A DNA stretch of 64,000 nucleotides, from contig NC_016078.1 of NCBI RefSeq assembly GCF_000230555.1, positions 3,185,001 through 3,249,000 of the forward strand. Reading direction: 5' to 3'. Of the stretch, positions 1 through 8,000 are shown piece after piece. The notes under the pieces were generated by a model. It was given only the letters and a program-made list of their open reading frames with translations. It made no database searches and was not told the DNA's origin. The DNA comes from Pelagibacterium halotolerans B2. GTDB taxonomy: Bacteria; Pseudomonadota; Alphaproteobacteria; Rhizobiales; Devosiaceae. Within the stretch, counting starts at the first letter, position 1, and each line of letters starts with the position of its first letter. The position numbers and the translations under genes are program-made.

Positions 1-986
1 TGATGATGTTCATGGAGGATAGGGCCACCCAACTGGTTCTCGGCGCCTTTGTCGGGGTGTTCCTGTTTGCGCTCGTGGTGCTGGGCGAGGTGAGCGAGCT
101 CGATGACGGTTTCGTGCCCGACCTTGCGGTCGCCGCCACCATCGTCATCGCCACCGGCGCGTTCGGGCTCGTGATCTATTTCGTCCATCACATGGCGCTG
201 GCCATCCAGGCCGACGTTATCGTCGCCGATCTGGGCAGACGGTTTGCCAGGGCCATCGGCCGGGTGGCCCGCAAGGCTCAGACCTGCGACATCGCCCGGG
301 CCAACCGCCATGTTGCCGAGTTCGAGGGATTTGCGGGCACGCCCGTCCCGGCGCCCTCAAGCGGCTATATCCGCCATATCGCCTATGACCGGCTGCTCGA
401 CATTCTCCAGACCGGAGGCTTGCGGCTGGTGATCGATTTGCGGGTCGACGACTATGTGGGCGAAGCCATGCCCATGGCCCATGTGGAAGGCCCAGCCCCC
501 GATGTCGGCGCGCTGGCCAAATGCTTTACACTCGGGCCGCGCCGCGACGTGCTTCAGGAAGCGACCTATGAGGCACGCGCCCTGATCGACATAGCGCTGC
601 GTGGGCTCTCGCCCGGCATCAACGACCCCAACACCGCCGTTGCGGCGATCGATCATATGAGCGGAGCCCTGCTGCCGCTCGTCCGCTCCGAGGGGGTGCC
701 GCGCGTTCTGTTTACCGAGGACGGCCGCGCCGCGCTCAGGCGGCCCGATCTGGGACTGACCCATTACCTCGATCTGATCGTGCCCGCCCTGCTGCCGGCC
801 ATGCGCACCGATACCCTGGCCACCGAAAGGCTGATCGAGCTCTTGATCCTGTTCGACCGCGTCAGCCGTCAGGACGACGCGCGCGAAACGATCGCCAAAT
901 GGCGCAAGGTGATGGCGCGCGACGTGGACAACCACCAACTGCCGCAAACCATGGTGGACTGGCTCAAGGAAAAGGCGGCGGAGTGA
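1..986 (+). CDS. DUF2254 family membrane protein, C-terminal part
   Basis: The reading frame is open from the window edge, so the N-terminus is missing; 327 residues are visible, while DUF2254 proteins are usually about 400-450. Two hydrophobic helices are visible (about residues 8-27 and 43-68). They are followed by a soluble C-terminal part containing LSPGINDPNTA, which matches the conserved SP-x-INDP-x-TA signature of DUF2254. The family has no established biochemical role and is thought to sit in the inner membrane. The gene ends before a repeat-filled gap, and the next gene is on the other strand. Confidence 0.8.
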   Translation, partial: MMFMEDRATQLVLGAFVGVFLFALVVLGEVSELDDGFVPDLAVAATIVIATGAFGLVIYFVHHMALAIQADVIVADLGRRFARAIGRVARKAQTCDIARANRHVAEFEGFAGTPVPAPSSGYIRHIAYDRLLDILQTGGLRLVIDLRVDDYVGEAMPMAHVEGPAPDVGALAKCFTLGPRRDVLQEATYEARALIDIALRGLSPGINDPNTAVAAIDHMSGALLPLVRSEGVPRVLFTEDGRAALRRPDLGLTHYLDLIVPALLPAMRTDTLATERLIELLILFDRVSRQDDARETIAKWRKVMARDVDNHQLPQTMVDWLKEKAAE

Positions 987-1030
987 GGTGTTGCGCGAAC
1001 ACGTGCTCAAACCACGTTGTCTCCATCCTG

Positions 1031-1130
1031 GTCATCCCGGGCGAAGACTCGGGATCCAGTAAGCGGCAGAGTCGGTGGCTTTGTCTCTGGCGTTGAGTGT
1101 GCTGGGCCCCGGGTCAAGCCCGGGGTGACA
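1031..1130. repeat. Dispersed palindromic repeat, GTCATCCCGG family, copy A
   Basis: The element begins GTCATCCCGGGCGAAGACTC and ends with CCCGGGTCAAGCCCGGGGTGAC, so its ends are inverted copies and each half can also fold on itself. Related copies lie at 8001-8040 (half), 11392-11510, 20026-20135 and 26314-26415, always between genes. This is the pattern of REP/RIME-like intergenic repeats common in Hyphomicrobiales. No coding sequence is seen here. Confidence 0.75.
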
Positions 1131-1181
1131 GGGTGGGGAAAGCGGCAGCGGCGTTGCCCAATGGGATCGCTGCAAGCGGCG

Positions 1182-1310
1182 CTAGAGCGTGTCCAGCAAA
1201 AGCATGTCCTCGACGCGATCGGGGATGGAAACGGTTTTGCGGTTCGGACACGCGATAAAACAAAGGCTTAGAGCCAAGGATTTGATTCAATCAAATCCTG
1301 AACGGCTCTA
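1182..1310. repeat. Dispersed CTAGAGC repeat, copy 1
   Basis: The element starts CTAGAGCGTGTCC and ends CGGCTCTAG. It is nearly identical over its length to the copy at 18738-18861. It contains AGCGTGTCC matched later by GGACACGC, and a 21-bp palindrome GGATTTGATT-C-AATCAAATCC. Together with copy A it fills the 321-bp gap between the two flanking genes. Its end touches the stop codon of the next gene. Confidence 0.75.
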
Positions 1311-1538
1311 GCGCGCGATCATGTCTTTGAGCAGCGCTTCGGCCAGAGGCTGGGCGTCGCGTGCCTCGTGGGTGGGAACGGCGATGGCCAGCCCCTTGCC
1401 CGTCAGCCCCGTTCCTATGCCCGGCAGGCCGCCATCGGCGATTTCGCGCGGGGTGAACCCGTGGGCGCGAAGGGCGGTGACCATGAGCCGGGCCACCGAT
1501 TCGCGTTCGACATAAAGGATCGTTTCGTAATCGGTCAT
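1308..1538 (-). CDS. DUF2007-like small protein
   Basis: A 76-residue protein beginning MTDYETILYVERESVARLM. The pattern of an N-terminal strand with 'VERESVARLMVTALRAHGF' and a later glycine-rich stretch (GLPGIGTGLTGKG, about residues 38-50) fits the DUF2007 'putative signal transducing protein' family, whose function is unknown. I chose the ATG at 1538 because GAGG lies 9 nt upstream; ATG at 1547 and TTG at 1553 have no suitably placed ribosome site. It lies downstream of sdhB but is separated from it by a strong terminator, so it is probably expressed on its own or by read-through. Confidence 0.6.
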   Translation of the reverse strand: MTDYETILYVERESVARLMVTALRAHGFTPREIADGGLPGIGTGLTGKGLAIAVPTHEARDAQPLAEALLKDMIAR

Positions 1539-1550
1539 GGCCGGCATCCT

Positions 1551-1585
1551 CAAAACAAAAGGGCCCGGGAAAAGCCCCGGACCCC
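1551..1585 (-). terminator. Rho-independent terminator of the sdhCDAB operon
   Basis: On the minus strand, GGGTCCGGG, a short loop, and CCCGGGCCC form a 9-bp stem with one G-T pair, followed at once by TTTTGTTTT. It lies 25 bp after the sdhB stop codon and points in the operon's direction. Confidence 0.8.
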
Positions 1586-1610
1586 TCTAATGTATCAGAA
1601 TCGGCAGGGT

Positions 1611-2396
1611 TCAGGCCACCTTGCGTTCGACCATCATCTTCTTGATTTCGGCGATCGCCTTGGCCGGGTTGAGCCCCTTGGGGCAGACCTTGGCGCAGTT
1701 CATGATGGTGTGGCAGCGATAGAGCTTGAAGGGGTCTTCGAGGTCGTCGAGGCGTTCCGAGGTGGCTTCGTCGCGGCTGTCGATCAGCCAGCGATAGGCC
1801 TGCAACAGCACGGCCGGGCCGAGATATTTTTCGCCATTCCACCAATAGGACGGGCACGAGGTCGAACAGCACGCGCACAATATGCACTCGTAAAGCCCGT
1901 CGAGCTTGGCGCGATCTTCCTTGGTCTGCAGCCATTCGGTGTCGGGGGTCGGCGTCTTGGTCTGCAGCCAGGGCTGCACCGATTTGTGCTGTTCGTAAAA
2001 TGTCGAAAGATCGGGCACCAGGTCCTTGACCACCGGCATATGTGGCAGCGGATAGACCGCGATCGCGCCGGACGAAACCTCGTCCATGCCCTTGGTGCAG
2101 GCCAGCGTATTGGCGCCGTCGATGTTCATGGCGCACGACCCGCAAATCCCCTCGCGGCACGAGCGGCGCAGGGTGAGGGTGGGATCGATAGTGTTCTTGA
2201 TCCACAACAGCGCGTCGAGAATCATCGGGCCGCAATCGTCGAGATCGACGAAATAGGTGTCGATGCGCGGATTATCGCCCGTGTCGGGATCGTAGCGATA
2301 GACCCTGTATTCACGCAGCCGGGTGGCGCCCTCCGGCTTGGGCCAGGTCTTGCCCTTTTTGGGGCGGGAGCGTTTGTCGAGGACGAGTTCAGCCAT
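1611..2396 (-). CDS. sdhB: Succinate dehydrogenase iron-sulfur subunit
   Basis: A 261-residue SdhB, the usual length. It carries electrons from the flavin of SdhA through three iron-sulfur clusters to ubiquinone at the inner membrane (complex II, TCA cycle). The 2Fe-2S ligands are the cysteines in CREGICGSC (80, 85, 88) and C100. The 4Fe-4S and 3Fe-4S clusters use the cysteines in [13 protein letters not shown] (from residue 171) and in [14 protein letters not shown] near the C-terminus. It is the last gene of the sdhC-sdhD-sdhA-sdhB operon, starts 14 nt after the sdhA stop, and is followed by a terminator. Confidence 0.98.
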   Translation of the reverse strand: MAELVLDKRSRPKKGKTWPKPEGATRLREYRVYRYDPDTGDNPRIDTYFVDLDDCGPMILDALLWIKNTIDPTLTLRRSCREGICGSCAMNIDGANTLACTKGMDEVSSGAIAVYPLPHMPVVKDLVPDLSTFYEQHKSVQPWLQTKTPTPDTEWLQTKEDRAKLDGLYECILCACCSTSCPSYWWNGEKYLGPAVLLQAYRWLIDSRDEATSERLDDLEDPFKLYRCHTIMNCAKVCPKGLNPAKAIAEIKKMMVERKVA

Positions 2397-2410
2397 TTGT
2401 CGTTCGCTCC

Positions 2411-4210
2411 TTAGTAAACGCGGGCCTTGGGCGCGATCTTTTTGAGATCGATGCCATCGGTCAAAGGATCGACGTGGACCGGGCGGTAGCCGAGCGTCAC
2501 CTTGCCCGCATCATTCACCCAGCTCAGCGTGTGCTTGCGCCAGTTGACGTCGTCGCGGTCGGCGAAATCCTCGCGGGCGTGGGCGCCGCGGCTCTCCTTG
2601 CGCGCCTCGGCCGAATAGACCGTGGTGATCGCGTTGGCCATGAGGTTTTCAAGCTCGAGGGTTTCCACAAGGTCCGAATTCCAGATCATCGAACGGTCGG
2701 TGACCTTGATGTCGGCAAGTTCGGCCCAGATGTCGGAAATCCGCTTGCAGCCGGCTTCGAGCGTTTCCTGGGTGCGGAACACGGCGGCGTCTTCCTGCAT
2801 GGCGCGCTGCATCTTGTCGCGCAGCCTGGCGGTCGGGGAAGTGCCATTGGCGTTGCGCAGCCGGTCGAACCGGGCGAGGATCTTGTCGTCCTGGGCGGCG
2901 TTGATCGCCGGGATCGGTGCAGTTCTGTCCATCACCTCACCGGCCCGCAGCGCGGCGGCGCGGCCGAACACCACGAGATCGGTCAGCGAGTTCGAACCCA
3001 GCCGGTTGGCGCCGTGCACCGAGGCGCAGGCCGCTTCGCCCACCGCCATCAGCCCCGGGACGACCCGGTCGGGATCGGCCTCGGTGGGGTTGAGCACTTC
3101 ACCGTGATAATTGGCCGGGATGCCGCCCATATTGTAGTGAACGGTGGGGATGACCGGGATCGGCTCGCGGGTGAGATCGACCCCGGCAAAGATCTTCGCC
3201 GATTCCGAAATGCCCGGCAGGCGCTCATGGAGCACGGCGGGATCGAGATGGTCGAGGTGCAGGAAGATATGGTCGCCCTTGGCGCCCACACCCCGCCCCT
3301 CGCGGATTTCCATGGTCATGCAGCGCGAAACGACGTCGCGGCTGGCCAGGTCCTTGGCGTTGGGAGCATAGCGCTCCATGAAGCGCTCGCCTTCCGAATT
3401 GACCAGATAGCCGCCCTCCCCGCGTGCGCCCTCGGTGATCAGGCAGCCCGAGCCGTAAATGCCGGTGGGGTGGAACTGGACGAATTCCATATCCTGGAGC
3501 GGCAGGCCGGCGCGGGCCACCATGCCGTTGCCATCGCCGGTGCAGGTGTGGGCCGACGTGGCCGAGAAATAGGCGCGCCCGTACCCGCCGGTGGCCAGCA
3601 CCACCATCTTGGCGCGGAAGCGGTGGATGGTGCCGTCGTCGAGCTTCCAGGCGATGACGCCCTGACATTCGCCGTTCTCGCCCATGATGAGGTCGAGCGC
3701 GAAATATTCGACGAAGAACTCGGCATTGTTGCGCAGCGATTGGCCGTAAAGCGTGTGCAGGATGGCATGGCCGGTGCGGTCGGCGGCGGCGCAGGTGCGC
3801 TGCACCGGGGGGCCTTCGCCATATTCGGTCATGTGGCCGCCAAACGGGCGCTGGTAGATCTTGCCCTCTTCGGTGCGCGAAAAGGGCACGCCGTAATGTT
3901 CGAGCTCGTAGATCGCGGCGGGCGCCTCGCGCGCCAGATATTCCATGGCGTCATTGTCGCCCAGCCAGTCCGACCCCTTGACGGTATCGTACATATGCCA
4001 CTGCCAGCTATCGGGGCCCATGTTCTGGAGCGAGGCGGCGATGCCGCCCTGCGCCGCGACCGTGTGCGAGCGGGTGGGGAACACCTTTGTGACGCAGGCT
4101 GTCGAAAAGCCCTGCTCGGCCATGCCCAGCGTGGCGCGCAGTCCCGCGCCGCCGGCGCCGACCACCACGACGTCATAGGCGTGGTCGATGATTTGGTAAG
4201 CCGAAGCCAT
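2411..4210 (-). CDS. sdhA: Succinate dehydrogenase flavoprotein subunit
   Basis: A 599-residue SdhA, the catalytic subunit that oxidises succinate to fumarate. The dinucleotide-binding GAGGAG (18-23) opens the FAD domain. [11 protein letters not shown] carries the histidine (about 49) that binds FAD covalently. HYNMGGIP and the RGEGGYL region are the usual active-site segments. It sits in the middle of the operon, 8 nt after sdhD and 14 nt before sdhB. Covalent flavination normally needs an assembly factor; a DUF1674 (SDHAF4-type) gene lies far away at 26068-26259. The large ORFs on the opposite strand are codon-bias shadows. Confidence 0.98.
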   Translation of the reverse strand: MASAYQIIDHAYDVVVVGAGGAGLRATLGMAEQGFSTACVTKVFPTRSHTVAAQGGIAASLQNMGPDSWQWHMYDTVKGSDWLGDNDAMEYLAREAPAAIYELEHYGVPFSRTEEGKIYQRPFGGHMTEYGEGPPVQRTCAAADRTGHAILHTLYGQSLRNNAEFFVEYFALDLIMGENGECQGVIAWKLDDGTIHRFRAKMVVLATGGYGRAYFSATSAHTCTGDGNGMVARAGLPLQDMEFVQFHPTGIYGSGCLITEGARGEGGYLVNSEGERFMERYAPNAKDLASRDVVSRCMTMEIREGRGVGAKGDHIFLHLDHLDPAVLHERLPGISESAKIFAGVDLTREPIPVIPTVHYNMGGIPANYHGEVLNPTEADPDRVVPGLMAVGEAACASVHGANRLGSNSLTDLVVFGRAAALRAGEVMDRTAPIPAINAAQDDKILARFDRLRNANGTSPTARLRDKMQRAMQEDAAVFRTQETLEAGCKRISDIWAELADIKVTDRSMIWNSDLVETLELENLMANAITTVYSAEARKESRGAHAREDFADRDDVNWRKHTLSWVNDAGKVTLGYRPVHVDPLTDGIDLKKIAPKARVY

Positions 4211-4218
4211 GAGCGAAA

Positions 4219-4569
4219 TTAACCTCCGAAGGCGAGGACGAGAACCGAGACCAGCGCGACGATGCCCACGATCACGGTGAAAATGGTGTTGGCCGCCTTG
4301 GCCAGCGAGTGATTGCGCGGCTCGTGGATGTAATCCTCGATCACTTCGTTCATGCCGTTGCGCATATGGATGAAGGCGACGGCGAACAGGACGATGGCGA
4401 GGATGGAAACCAGCGGATTGGCGAAGGTCGCCGTCATTTGCGCCCGGTCGGCGCCCGCAAGCGAAACGACCAGCCAGATCAAGAACCCGACAAGCACGAT
4501 GTTGCTCGCGCCGGTGACGCGCTGGAGAATGAACGCGCCGGTGCCTTTTTCTTTCGGATTGGTCTGCAT
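4219..4569 (-). CDS. sdhD: Succinate dehydrogenase membrane anchor subunit
   Basis: A 116-residue SdhD with three hydrophobic helices. [18 protein letters not shown] holds the histidine expected to bind haem b and the segment that helps form the quinone site. The frame stays open well upstream of the true start. I chose the ATG at 4569 because it begins MQTNPKEKG, gives the family's length, and lies 10 nt after the sdhC stop. It anchors SdhAB to the inner membrane together with SdhC. Confidence 0.95.
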   Translation of the reverse strand: MQTNPKEKGTGAFILQRVTGASNIVLVGFLIWLVVSLAGADRAQMTATFANPLVSILAIVLFAVAFIHMRNGMNEVIEDYIHEPRNHSLAKAANTIFTVIVGIVALVSVLVLAFGG

Positions 4570-4579
4570 TGCCGTCCCC

Positions 4580-4960
4580 CTAGAACCAGACGAACACGGC
4601 CCAGACAAGGACCGTGGCCACAATCGAGAAAACCAGCGTGGCAAGCGTGATGGCCTCGCGGCTGGCCGCATCGAACCCCGCCCCGGTGTCCCAGACGAAA
4701 TGCTTGAGCCCGCCGGCCATGTGATGGAACAGCGTCCAGGTGTAGAGGAACAGCCCGATCTGGATGATCGGATGGCCGAAGAACCCCTGCACCGCCGAAA
4801 GCTGGTCCTGCCCCAGCGCCGCGGCCCCCAGCCACAGGGCAAACAGCACGGTGCCCAGATACAGCCCGATCCCCAGCACGCGATGCAGGATCGAAAGCGT
4901 CATGGTGAGGGTGAAGCGATAGACGGAAAGATGCGGGGACGTCGGTCGGAATTGCGCCAT
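4580..4960 (-). CDS. sdhC: Succinate dehydrogenase cytochrome b556 subunit
   Basis: A 126-residue SdhC starting MAQFRPTSPHLSVYRF. The SPHLSVY and SILHRVLG segments are the family signature, and FHHMAGGLKHFVWD supplies the second haem-ligand histidine. Three membrane helices are visible. An upstream in-frame TTG (5035) would add 25 unlikely residues, so the ATG at 4960 is preferred. It is the first gene of the sdh operon; a promoter-like sequence lies 76-104 bp upstream. Confidence 0.95.
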   Translation of the reverse strand: MAQFRPTSPHLSVYRFTLTMTLSILHRVLGIGLYLGTVLFALWLGAAALGQDQLSAVQGFFGHPIIQIGLFLYTWTLFHHMAGGLKHFVWDTGAGFDAASREAITLATLVFSIVATVLVWAVFVWF

Positions 4961-5035
4961 TGTCTGCCTCGATCTGGCCCGCGCGGAACCGCCGGGCACA
5001 CAGCGCCGGTTGCCCGGCAGAAAACCTGGGGCCAA

Positions 5036-5064
5036 CTTCTAATCGCGCTTTCCCCATTCGTCAA
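5036..5064 (-). promoter_or_regulatory. Predicted sigma70-type promoter of sdhCDAB
   Basis: On the minus strand TTGACG, 17 bp, then TAGAAG match -35 and -10 boxes (5/6 and 4/6 to consensus). Transcription would start near 5029 and leave a leader of about 70 nt before sdhC. Prediction by eye only. Confidence 0.45.
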
Positions 5065-5114
5065 AGGGCCGCGCTTACGTCTTTGGTCGGAAAAAGGCCA
5101 AGGCGAAGCCGGCT

Positions 5115-5142
5115 AAAATATTGACTTTAAAGGTCATATTTT
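5115..5142. promoter_or_regulatory. AT-rich palindrome upstream of the sdh promoter
   Basis: AAAATATTGAC-TTTAAAG-GTCATATTTT is an inverted repeat (TGAC-N7-GTCA flanked by A/T arms, with a one-base slip). It stands out in a GC-rich region and lies about 50 bp upstream of the predicted sdh -35 box, where an activator would bind. The regulator is unknown. Confidence 0.4.
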
Positions 5143-5287
5143 GGTCCGACCCAGGACGGCGATGGCTAAGTCGTGGCAGGAGCGGGGAAATGTCAGCCAG
5201 GTTTACCTTTAACGTAAAGCAGCCCTTTCCCGGCCCCGGCGAGCGCAACAAAGAGCAAAAAAATGCGCTTGCGGGTCCCGATGCCGG

Positions 5288-5479
5288 CTAGGTCGGGCCG
5301 AAAAGCCCGCCGGTGACCCATGCGAGCAGGTGCGGATTGCTCCAGAGCACCCAGGCAGCGACGGCCAGAGCGGCCAGCAGCACCAGCCCGAACAGCTTTC
5401 TGACCAGCGAAAAGACAAGCCAGAAGGCCACCAGCGCAATGGCGCCGATGACGATGAGCGAAACACTGTCGGTGGGAAT
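5288..5479 (-). CDS. Putative 63-residue membrane protein with an ATT start
   Basis: This short frame reads IPTDSVSLIVIGAIALVAFW at its start, with a second hydrophobic helix (about residues 30-46) and a tail ending GGLFGPT. Two helices separated by SLVRK are typical of a small inner-membrane protein. No ATG, GTG or TTG start precedes the first helix. AGGGAGGCGAGG lies directly before the ATT at 5479, so ATT may be the start. The first standard in-frame start would be GTG inside helix 1. It lies between marR and sdhC on the same strand. I do not recognise a family. Confidence 0.45.
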   Translation of the reverse strand: MPTDSVSLIVIGAIALVAFWLVFSLVRKLFGLVLLAALAVAAWVLWSNPHLLAWVTGGLFGPT

Positions 5480-5542
5480 CCTCGCCTCCCTGGAAAATCT
5501 GGCCGGCGGCCGATTACGCCGCGCAAGGGCGGCTTTTTGATG

Positions 5543-6004
5543 TCACCTTGGGTCCGAATCGGGCTGGACCGCCTCCGGTCCCACGTTCAATTCCCGCGCC
5601 AGGGCGCCGGCCACGCTCCGCAGCTCCAGCCACTCCGCTTCGCTCAACCCTTCGAGCAATCCGGCCAGAATGGCCTCGCGCGCCGCGCAGGCCGCATCGA
5701 CGGCGGCCAATCCCTTTTCGGTGATTTCGAGACGGCCCGAGCGGCGGTCCGGCCCGGCAAGACGCCGCGCCAACCCCTGGCGCACCAGCCCCTCGACGAG
5801 CCGGGAGGCCGTGGGGACCGATATCTTTTCCTGTGCCGCCAACCGGCCGATGGTGTTGGCCCTCAAGAAATGGATCACCGAAAGCGCCGAAAGCTGGGCG
5901 GCGCTGCACCCGGTCTGGCGGTCCGCAGCCTGCAGCGCCCTGTCGAGCGGCAGCACCGTGCGATGGAGCAATTGCAGGGCCCGCGACTTATGGGATTGGG
6001 TCAC
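5543..6004 (-). CDS. MarR family transcriptional regulator
   Basis: A 153-residue protein with the MarR layout: an N-terminal dimerisation helix, then a winged helix-turn-helix (NTIGRLAAQEKISVPTASRLVEGL, about residues 50-73). The wing RRLAGPDRRSGRLEITEKG contains the conserved D-x-R-S/R-x3-L-T-x-G pattern, and a C-terminal helix follows. Such proteins usually repress a divergent neighbour until a small aromatic or oxidant ligand binds. Here the neighbour is a VOC-family gene 82 bp away, and two palindromes lie in the gap. The ligand cannot be told from sequence. Confidence 0.85.
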   Translation of the reverse strand: MTQSHKSRALQLLHRTVLPLDRALQAADRQTGCSAAQLSALSVIHFLRANTIGRLAAQEKISVPTASRLVEGLVRQGLARRLAGPDRRSGRLEITEKGLAAVDAACAAREAILAGLLEGLSEAEWLELRSVAGALARELNVGPEAVQPDSDPR

Positions 6005-6020
6005 GCATTTTCCCTTTCAA

Positions 6021-6048
6021 TTAGCATTGCTAACTGTTAGCATAGCTA
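6021..6048. promoter_or_regulatory. Tandem palindromes, probable MarR operators
   Basis: TTAGCA-T-TGCTAA (6021-6033) is a perfect palindrome. TAGC-ATA-GCTA (6038-6048) is a second one sharing the core TTAGCAT. Their centres are 16 bp apart, and both lie between the divergent marR and VOC starts. Such placement allows autoregulation and repression of the neighbour. Confidence 0.6.
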
Positions 6049-6086
6049 TATACTATCGACAACACCGCAAGATCGGAGTGCTCATA

Positions 6087-6497
6087 ATGGAGCTTCACCG
6101 CGGCCGCCTTATCGATCATGTTCATCTGCGCGTGAAAGACCTCGAAAAGAGCCGGGATTTCTACCGCGCCGCACTCGGCGCGCTGGGCCGCGAGCTGACC
6201 TTTGAGACCGACGCGTTCTTCGTATCGGACGAATTGTTCGTCGATGCCGCCGATACCTATGTCACCAGGGTGCATCTGGCGTTCCAGACCGACGGCCCCG
6301 AGATGGTGCGGGCCTTTCACGCAGCGTCGCTTGAGGCCGGGGGCACCGACAACGGCGCGCCGGGCGAACGGCCCTATCACCCGGGCTATTATGCCTGCTT
6401 CATTCTCGATCCCGATGGCAACAATATCGAGGCGGTCTGGCACGGCCCGCACCAGCGCAACGCGGCATCGGTAGCCATCACCCCCGATATGCCATGA
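6087..6497 (+). CDS. VOC (glyoxalase/bleomycin-resistance fold) family protein
   Basis: A 136-residue single VOC protein. LIDHVHLRVKDLEKSRDFY at the start and ILDPDGNNIEAVWHG near the end are the two metal-ligand segments of the fold (His in DHVHL, Glu in NIEAV). The ATG at 6087 is preferred although the frame is open upstream. It is divergent from marR and overlaps the next gene by 4 bp, so the two are likely co-transcribed and MarR-controlled. The substrate is unknown; dioxygenase, lyase or binding functions are all possible. Confidence 0.8.
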   Translation: MELHRGRLIDHVHLRVKDLEKSRDFYRAALGALGRELTFETDAFFVSDELFVDAADTYVTRVHLAFQTDGPEMVRAFHAASLEAGGTDNGAPGERPYHPGYYACFILDPDGNNIEAVWHGPHQRNAASVAITPDMP

Positions 6498-6742
6498 GCA
6501 CCGATACCGCCCGGCTGACCCGCCCGATCCAGACCATGCCCGACGATGTCGCGGCCCGGCTGGACAGCGGCGGGCTGCGCGCGGCCTATGATGCCCGGCC
6601 CGCCTATCAGCGCAATGACTATCTGGGCTGGATCGCCCGCGCCCGGCGCCCCGCCACGCGCGAAAGACGGATCGCCCGGATGCTCGACGAACTGGCACGG
6701 GGCGGCGTCTATATGGCCATGAAATGGCGCGGTCAGACGTAA
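6494..6742 (+). CDS. YdeI/OmpD-associated family protein
   Basis: An 82-residue protein. The segment AYDARPAYQRNDYLGWIARA followed by RRPATRERRIARMLDELARG fits the C-terminal helical domain of the YdeI/OmpD-associated family (PF13376), in which short stand-alone versions are common. The biochemical role is not established. Its ATG overlaps the VOC stop (ATGA), indicating translational coupling. Its 3' end overlaps the convergent DUF1737 gene by 10 bp. Confidence 0.7.
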   Translation: MSTDTARLTRPIQTMPDDVAARLDSGGLRAAYDARPAYQRNDYLGWIARARRPATRERRIARMLDELARGGVYMAMKWRGQT

Positions 6743-6942
6743 TCGACCAGTTTCTTGTCCGGATCGTAGGGCTGGTCCTCGACCTCTTTTGTCACCGCCT
6801 GGCCACAGCGCATTGTGCCCGTCGCGGCATCAAAGACATAGTGGGGGGCGCCGTAAAGCAGCCAGCCTTCCGAGAGCGCCTTGGTCACCTTGTGGCAGAA
6901 GGCGGAATCGTCGTCGCCCGACAAAAAACGATAGATCATCAT
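6733..6942 (-). CDS. DUF1737 domain protein
   Basis: A 69-residue protein whose body reads MIYRFLSGDDDSAFCHKVTK then ALSEGWLLYGAPHYVFD, the usual pattern of DUF1737 proteins, which are almost all this short domain. I chose ATG 6942 because GGAG lies 9 nt upstream and the family begins at about this point; in-frame ATGs at 6960 and 6981 would add a non-conserved N-terminus. Function unknown. It is convergent with the YdeI-type gene, and its upstream region is the hairpin array at 7033-7254. Confidence 0.75.
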   Translation of the reverse strand: MMIYRFLSGDDDSAFCHKVTKALSEGWLLYGAPHYVFDAATGTMRCGQAVTKEVEDQPYDPDKKLVDYV

Positions 6943-7032
6943 GGGATCAAACTTCTCCATTGGTATTCGGACCGGCACCATAGGGCCCCCGCCGGCTTAT
7001 TTGAATCTCAATCGGACGCACGTTTTTATTTT

Positions 7033-7254
7033 GTCGCGATGTCGAACCGAAAAAGTCTGCAACTTTTTCTGATCTCGCTGATCCCCCTTGGTCGCGAGAT
7101 CGAACCGAAAAAGGTCTGCAACTTTTTCTGATCTCGCTGATCCTCATTGGTCGCGAAATCGAATCGAAAAAGTCTGCAACTTTTTCTGATCTCGCCGGTC
7201 CCCAATGGTCGCGAGATCGAACCGAAAAAGTCTGCAACTTTTTCTGATCTCGCT
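7033..7254. repeat. Tandem array of four 58-59 bp hairpin units
   Basis: Units at 7033-7090, 7091-7149, 7150-7207 and 7208-7254 (last one without its spacer). Each reads GCGAGATC-GAACC-GAAAAAGT, loop CTGCA, ACTTTTTC-T-GATCTCGC: two 8-bp stems with a 5/1 internal loop. Spacers are about 14 bp (like TGATCCCCCTTGGT) and vary more than the stems. Unit 1 has GCGATGTC, unit 2 an extra G, and unit 3 GCGAAATC. No open frame crosses the array convincingly. It fills most of the 382-bp gap between DUF1737 and carbonic anhydrase. Confidence 0.9.
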
Positions 7255-7262
7255 CCGGGCGA

Positions 7263-7291
7263 TTGATCTTGGCCGCGTCAGGGGCTAATCG
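7263..7291 (+). promoter_or_regulatory. Predicted promoter of carbonic anhydrase
   Basis: TTGATC, 17 bp, TAATCG resemble -35 and -10 boxes. The start codon lies 34 bp further on, after an AAAGGA ribosome site. Prediction by eye; it begins just 9 bp after the hairpin array. Confidence 0.4.
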
Positions 7292-7324
7292 GCAGGTGCG
7301 GATACAGTAATAAAGGATGCGAGC

Positions 7325-7969
7325 ATGACGCAGCAATTCCCGCCCTTCCTGATCGAGGGCTACCGCAACTTCATGTCGGGGCGCTATGCGACCGAGAGCC
7401 AGCGCTACAGGAAGCTGGCCGACGAGGGCCAGAAGCCCACGACAATGGTGATTGCCTGCTGCGATTCCCGGGCCGCGCCCGAAACCATATTCGATGCCGG
7501 GCCGGGCCAGCTTTTCGTCCTGCGCAACGTCGCCAACCTTGTGCCGCCCTTCGGCCCGGACGCCGCCTATCACGGCACATCCTCGGCCATCGAGTTCGCG
7601 ATCATTCATTTAAAGGTCGAAAATATCGTGGTCATGGGCCATGGCCGTTGCGGCGGCATTGCCGGGGCATTGGCCACCGCGGCGGGTCATGCGCCCGAAG
7701 GCGCCTTCATCGGCAAATGGCTGACCATGATCGAAGAGGTGGCCGGCAAGGTCGAGGCCAATTCGCTCCTCACCTCCTCCGAGCAGCAGACGGCGCTCGA
7801 ACGCATCGTCATCCGGCAGTCGATCGGCAACCTCATGACTTTCCCCTTCGTCAAGGAGCGCGTCGAGGCCGGCGCACTTTCGCTGCACGGCGCGTGGTTC
7901 GACATTTCCTCGGGTGAACTCTGGACGATGAACGGGGAAAGCGGCGACTTCATGCGGCCCGAGCTTTAG
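7325..7969 (+). CDS. Beta-class carbonic anhydrase
   Basis: A 214-residue beta carbonic anhydrase, which interconverts CO2 and bicarbonate in the cytoplasm. Zinc ligands are visible: C45 with the D47/R49 pair in CCDSR, and H106 and C109 in GHGRCGG. NVANLVPPF and HGTSSAIEFA are the usual surrounding segments. ATG 7325 follows AAAGGA at 7-nt spacing. It stands alone between the hairpin array and a half-copy of a dispersed repeat. Confidence 0.95.
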   Translation: MTQQFPPFLIEGYRNFMSGRYATESQRYRKLADEGQKPTTMVIACCDSRAAPETIFDAGPGQLFVLRNVANLVPPFGPDAAYHGTSSAIEFAIIHLKVENIVVMGHGRCGGIAGALATAAGHAPEGAFIGKWLTMIEEVAGKVEANSLLTSSEQQTALERIVIRQSIGNLMTFPFVKERVEAGALSLHGAWFDISSGELWTMNGESGDFMRPEL

Positions 7970-8000
7970 CCGGAAGGCAAAGCCATCCCTTTCCCACCGC

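Noticed and set aside
2474..4222. 582-codon ORF opposite sdhA
   Set aside because: It mirrors sdhA on the other strand, has Arg/Gly/His-rich low-complexity composition and no family motif; GC bias keeps such frames open.
7033..7254. CRISPR array
   Set aside because: The repeated part is a self-complementary 40-45 bp hairpin, the spacers are only about 14 bp and similar to each other, and no cas genes are in the window.
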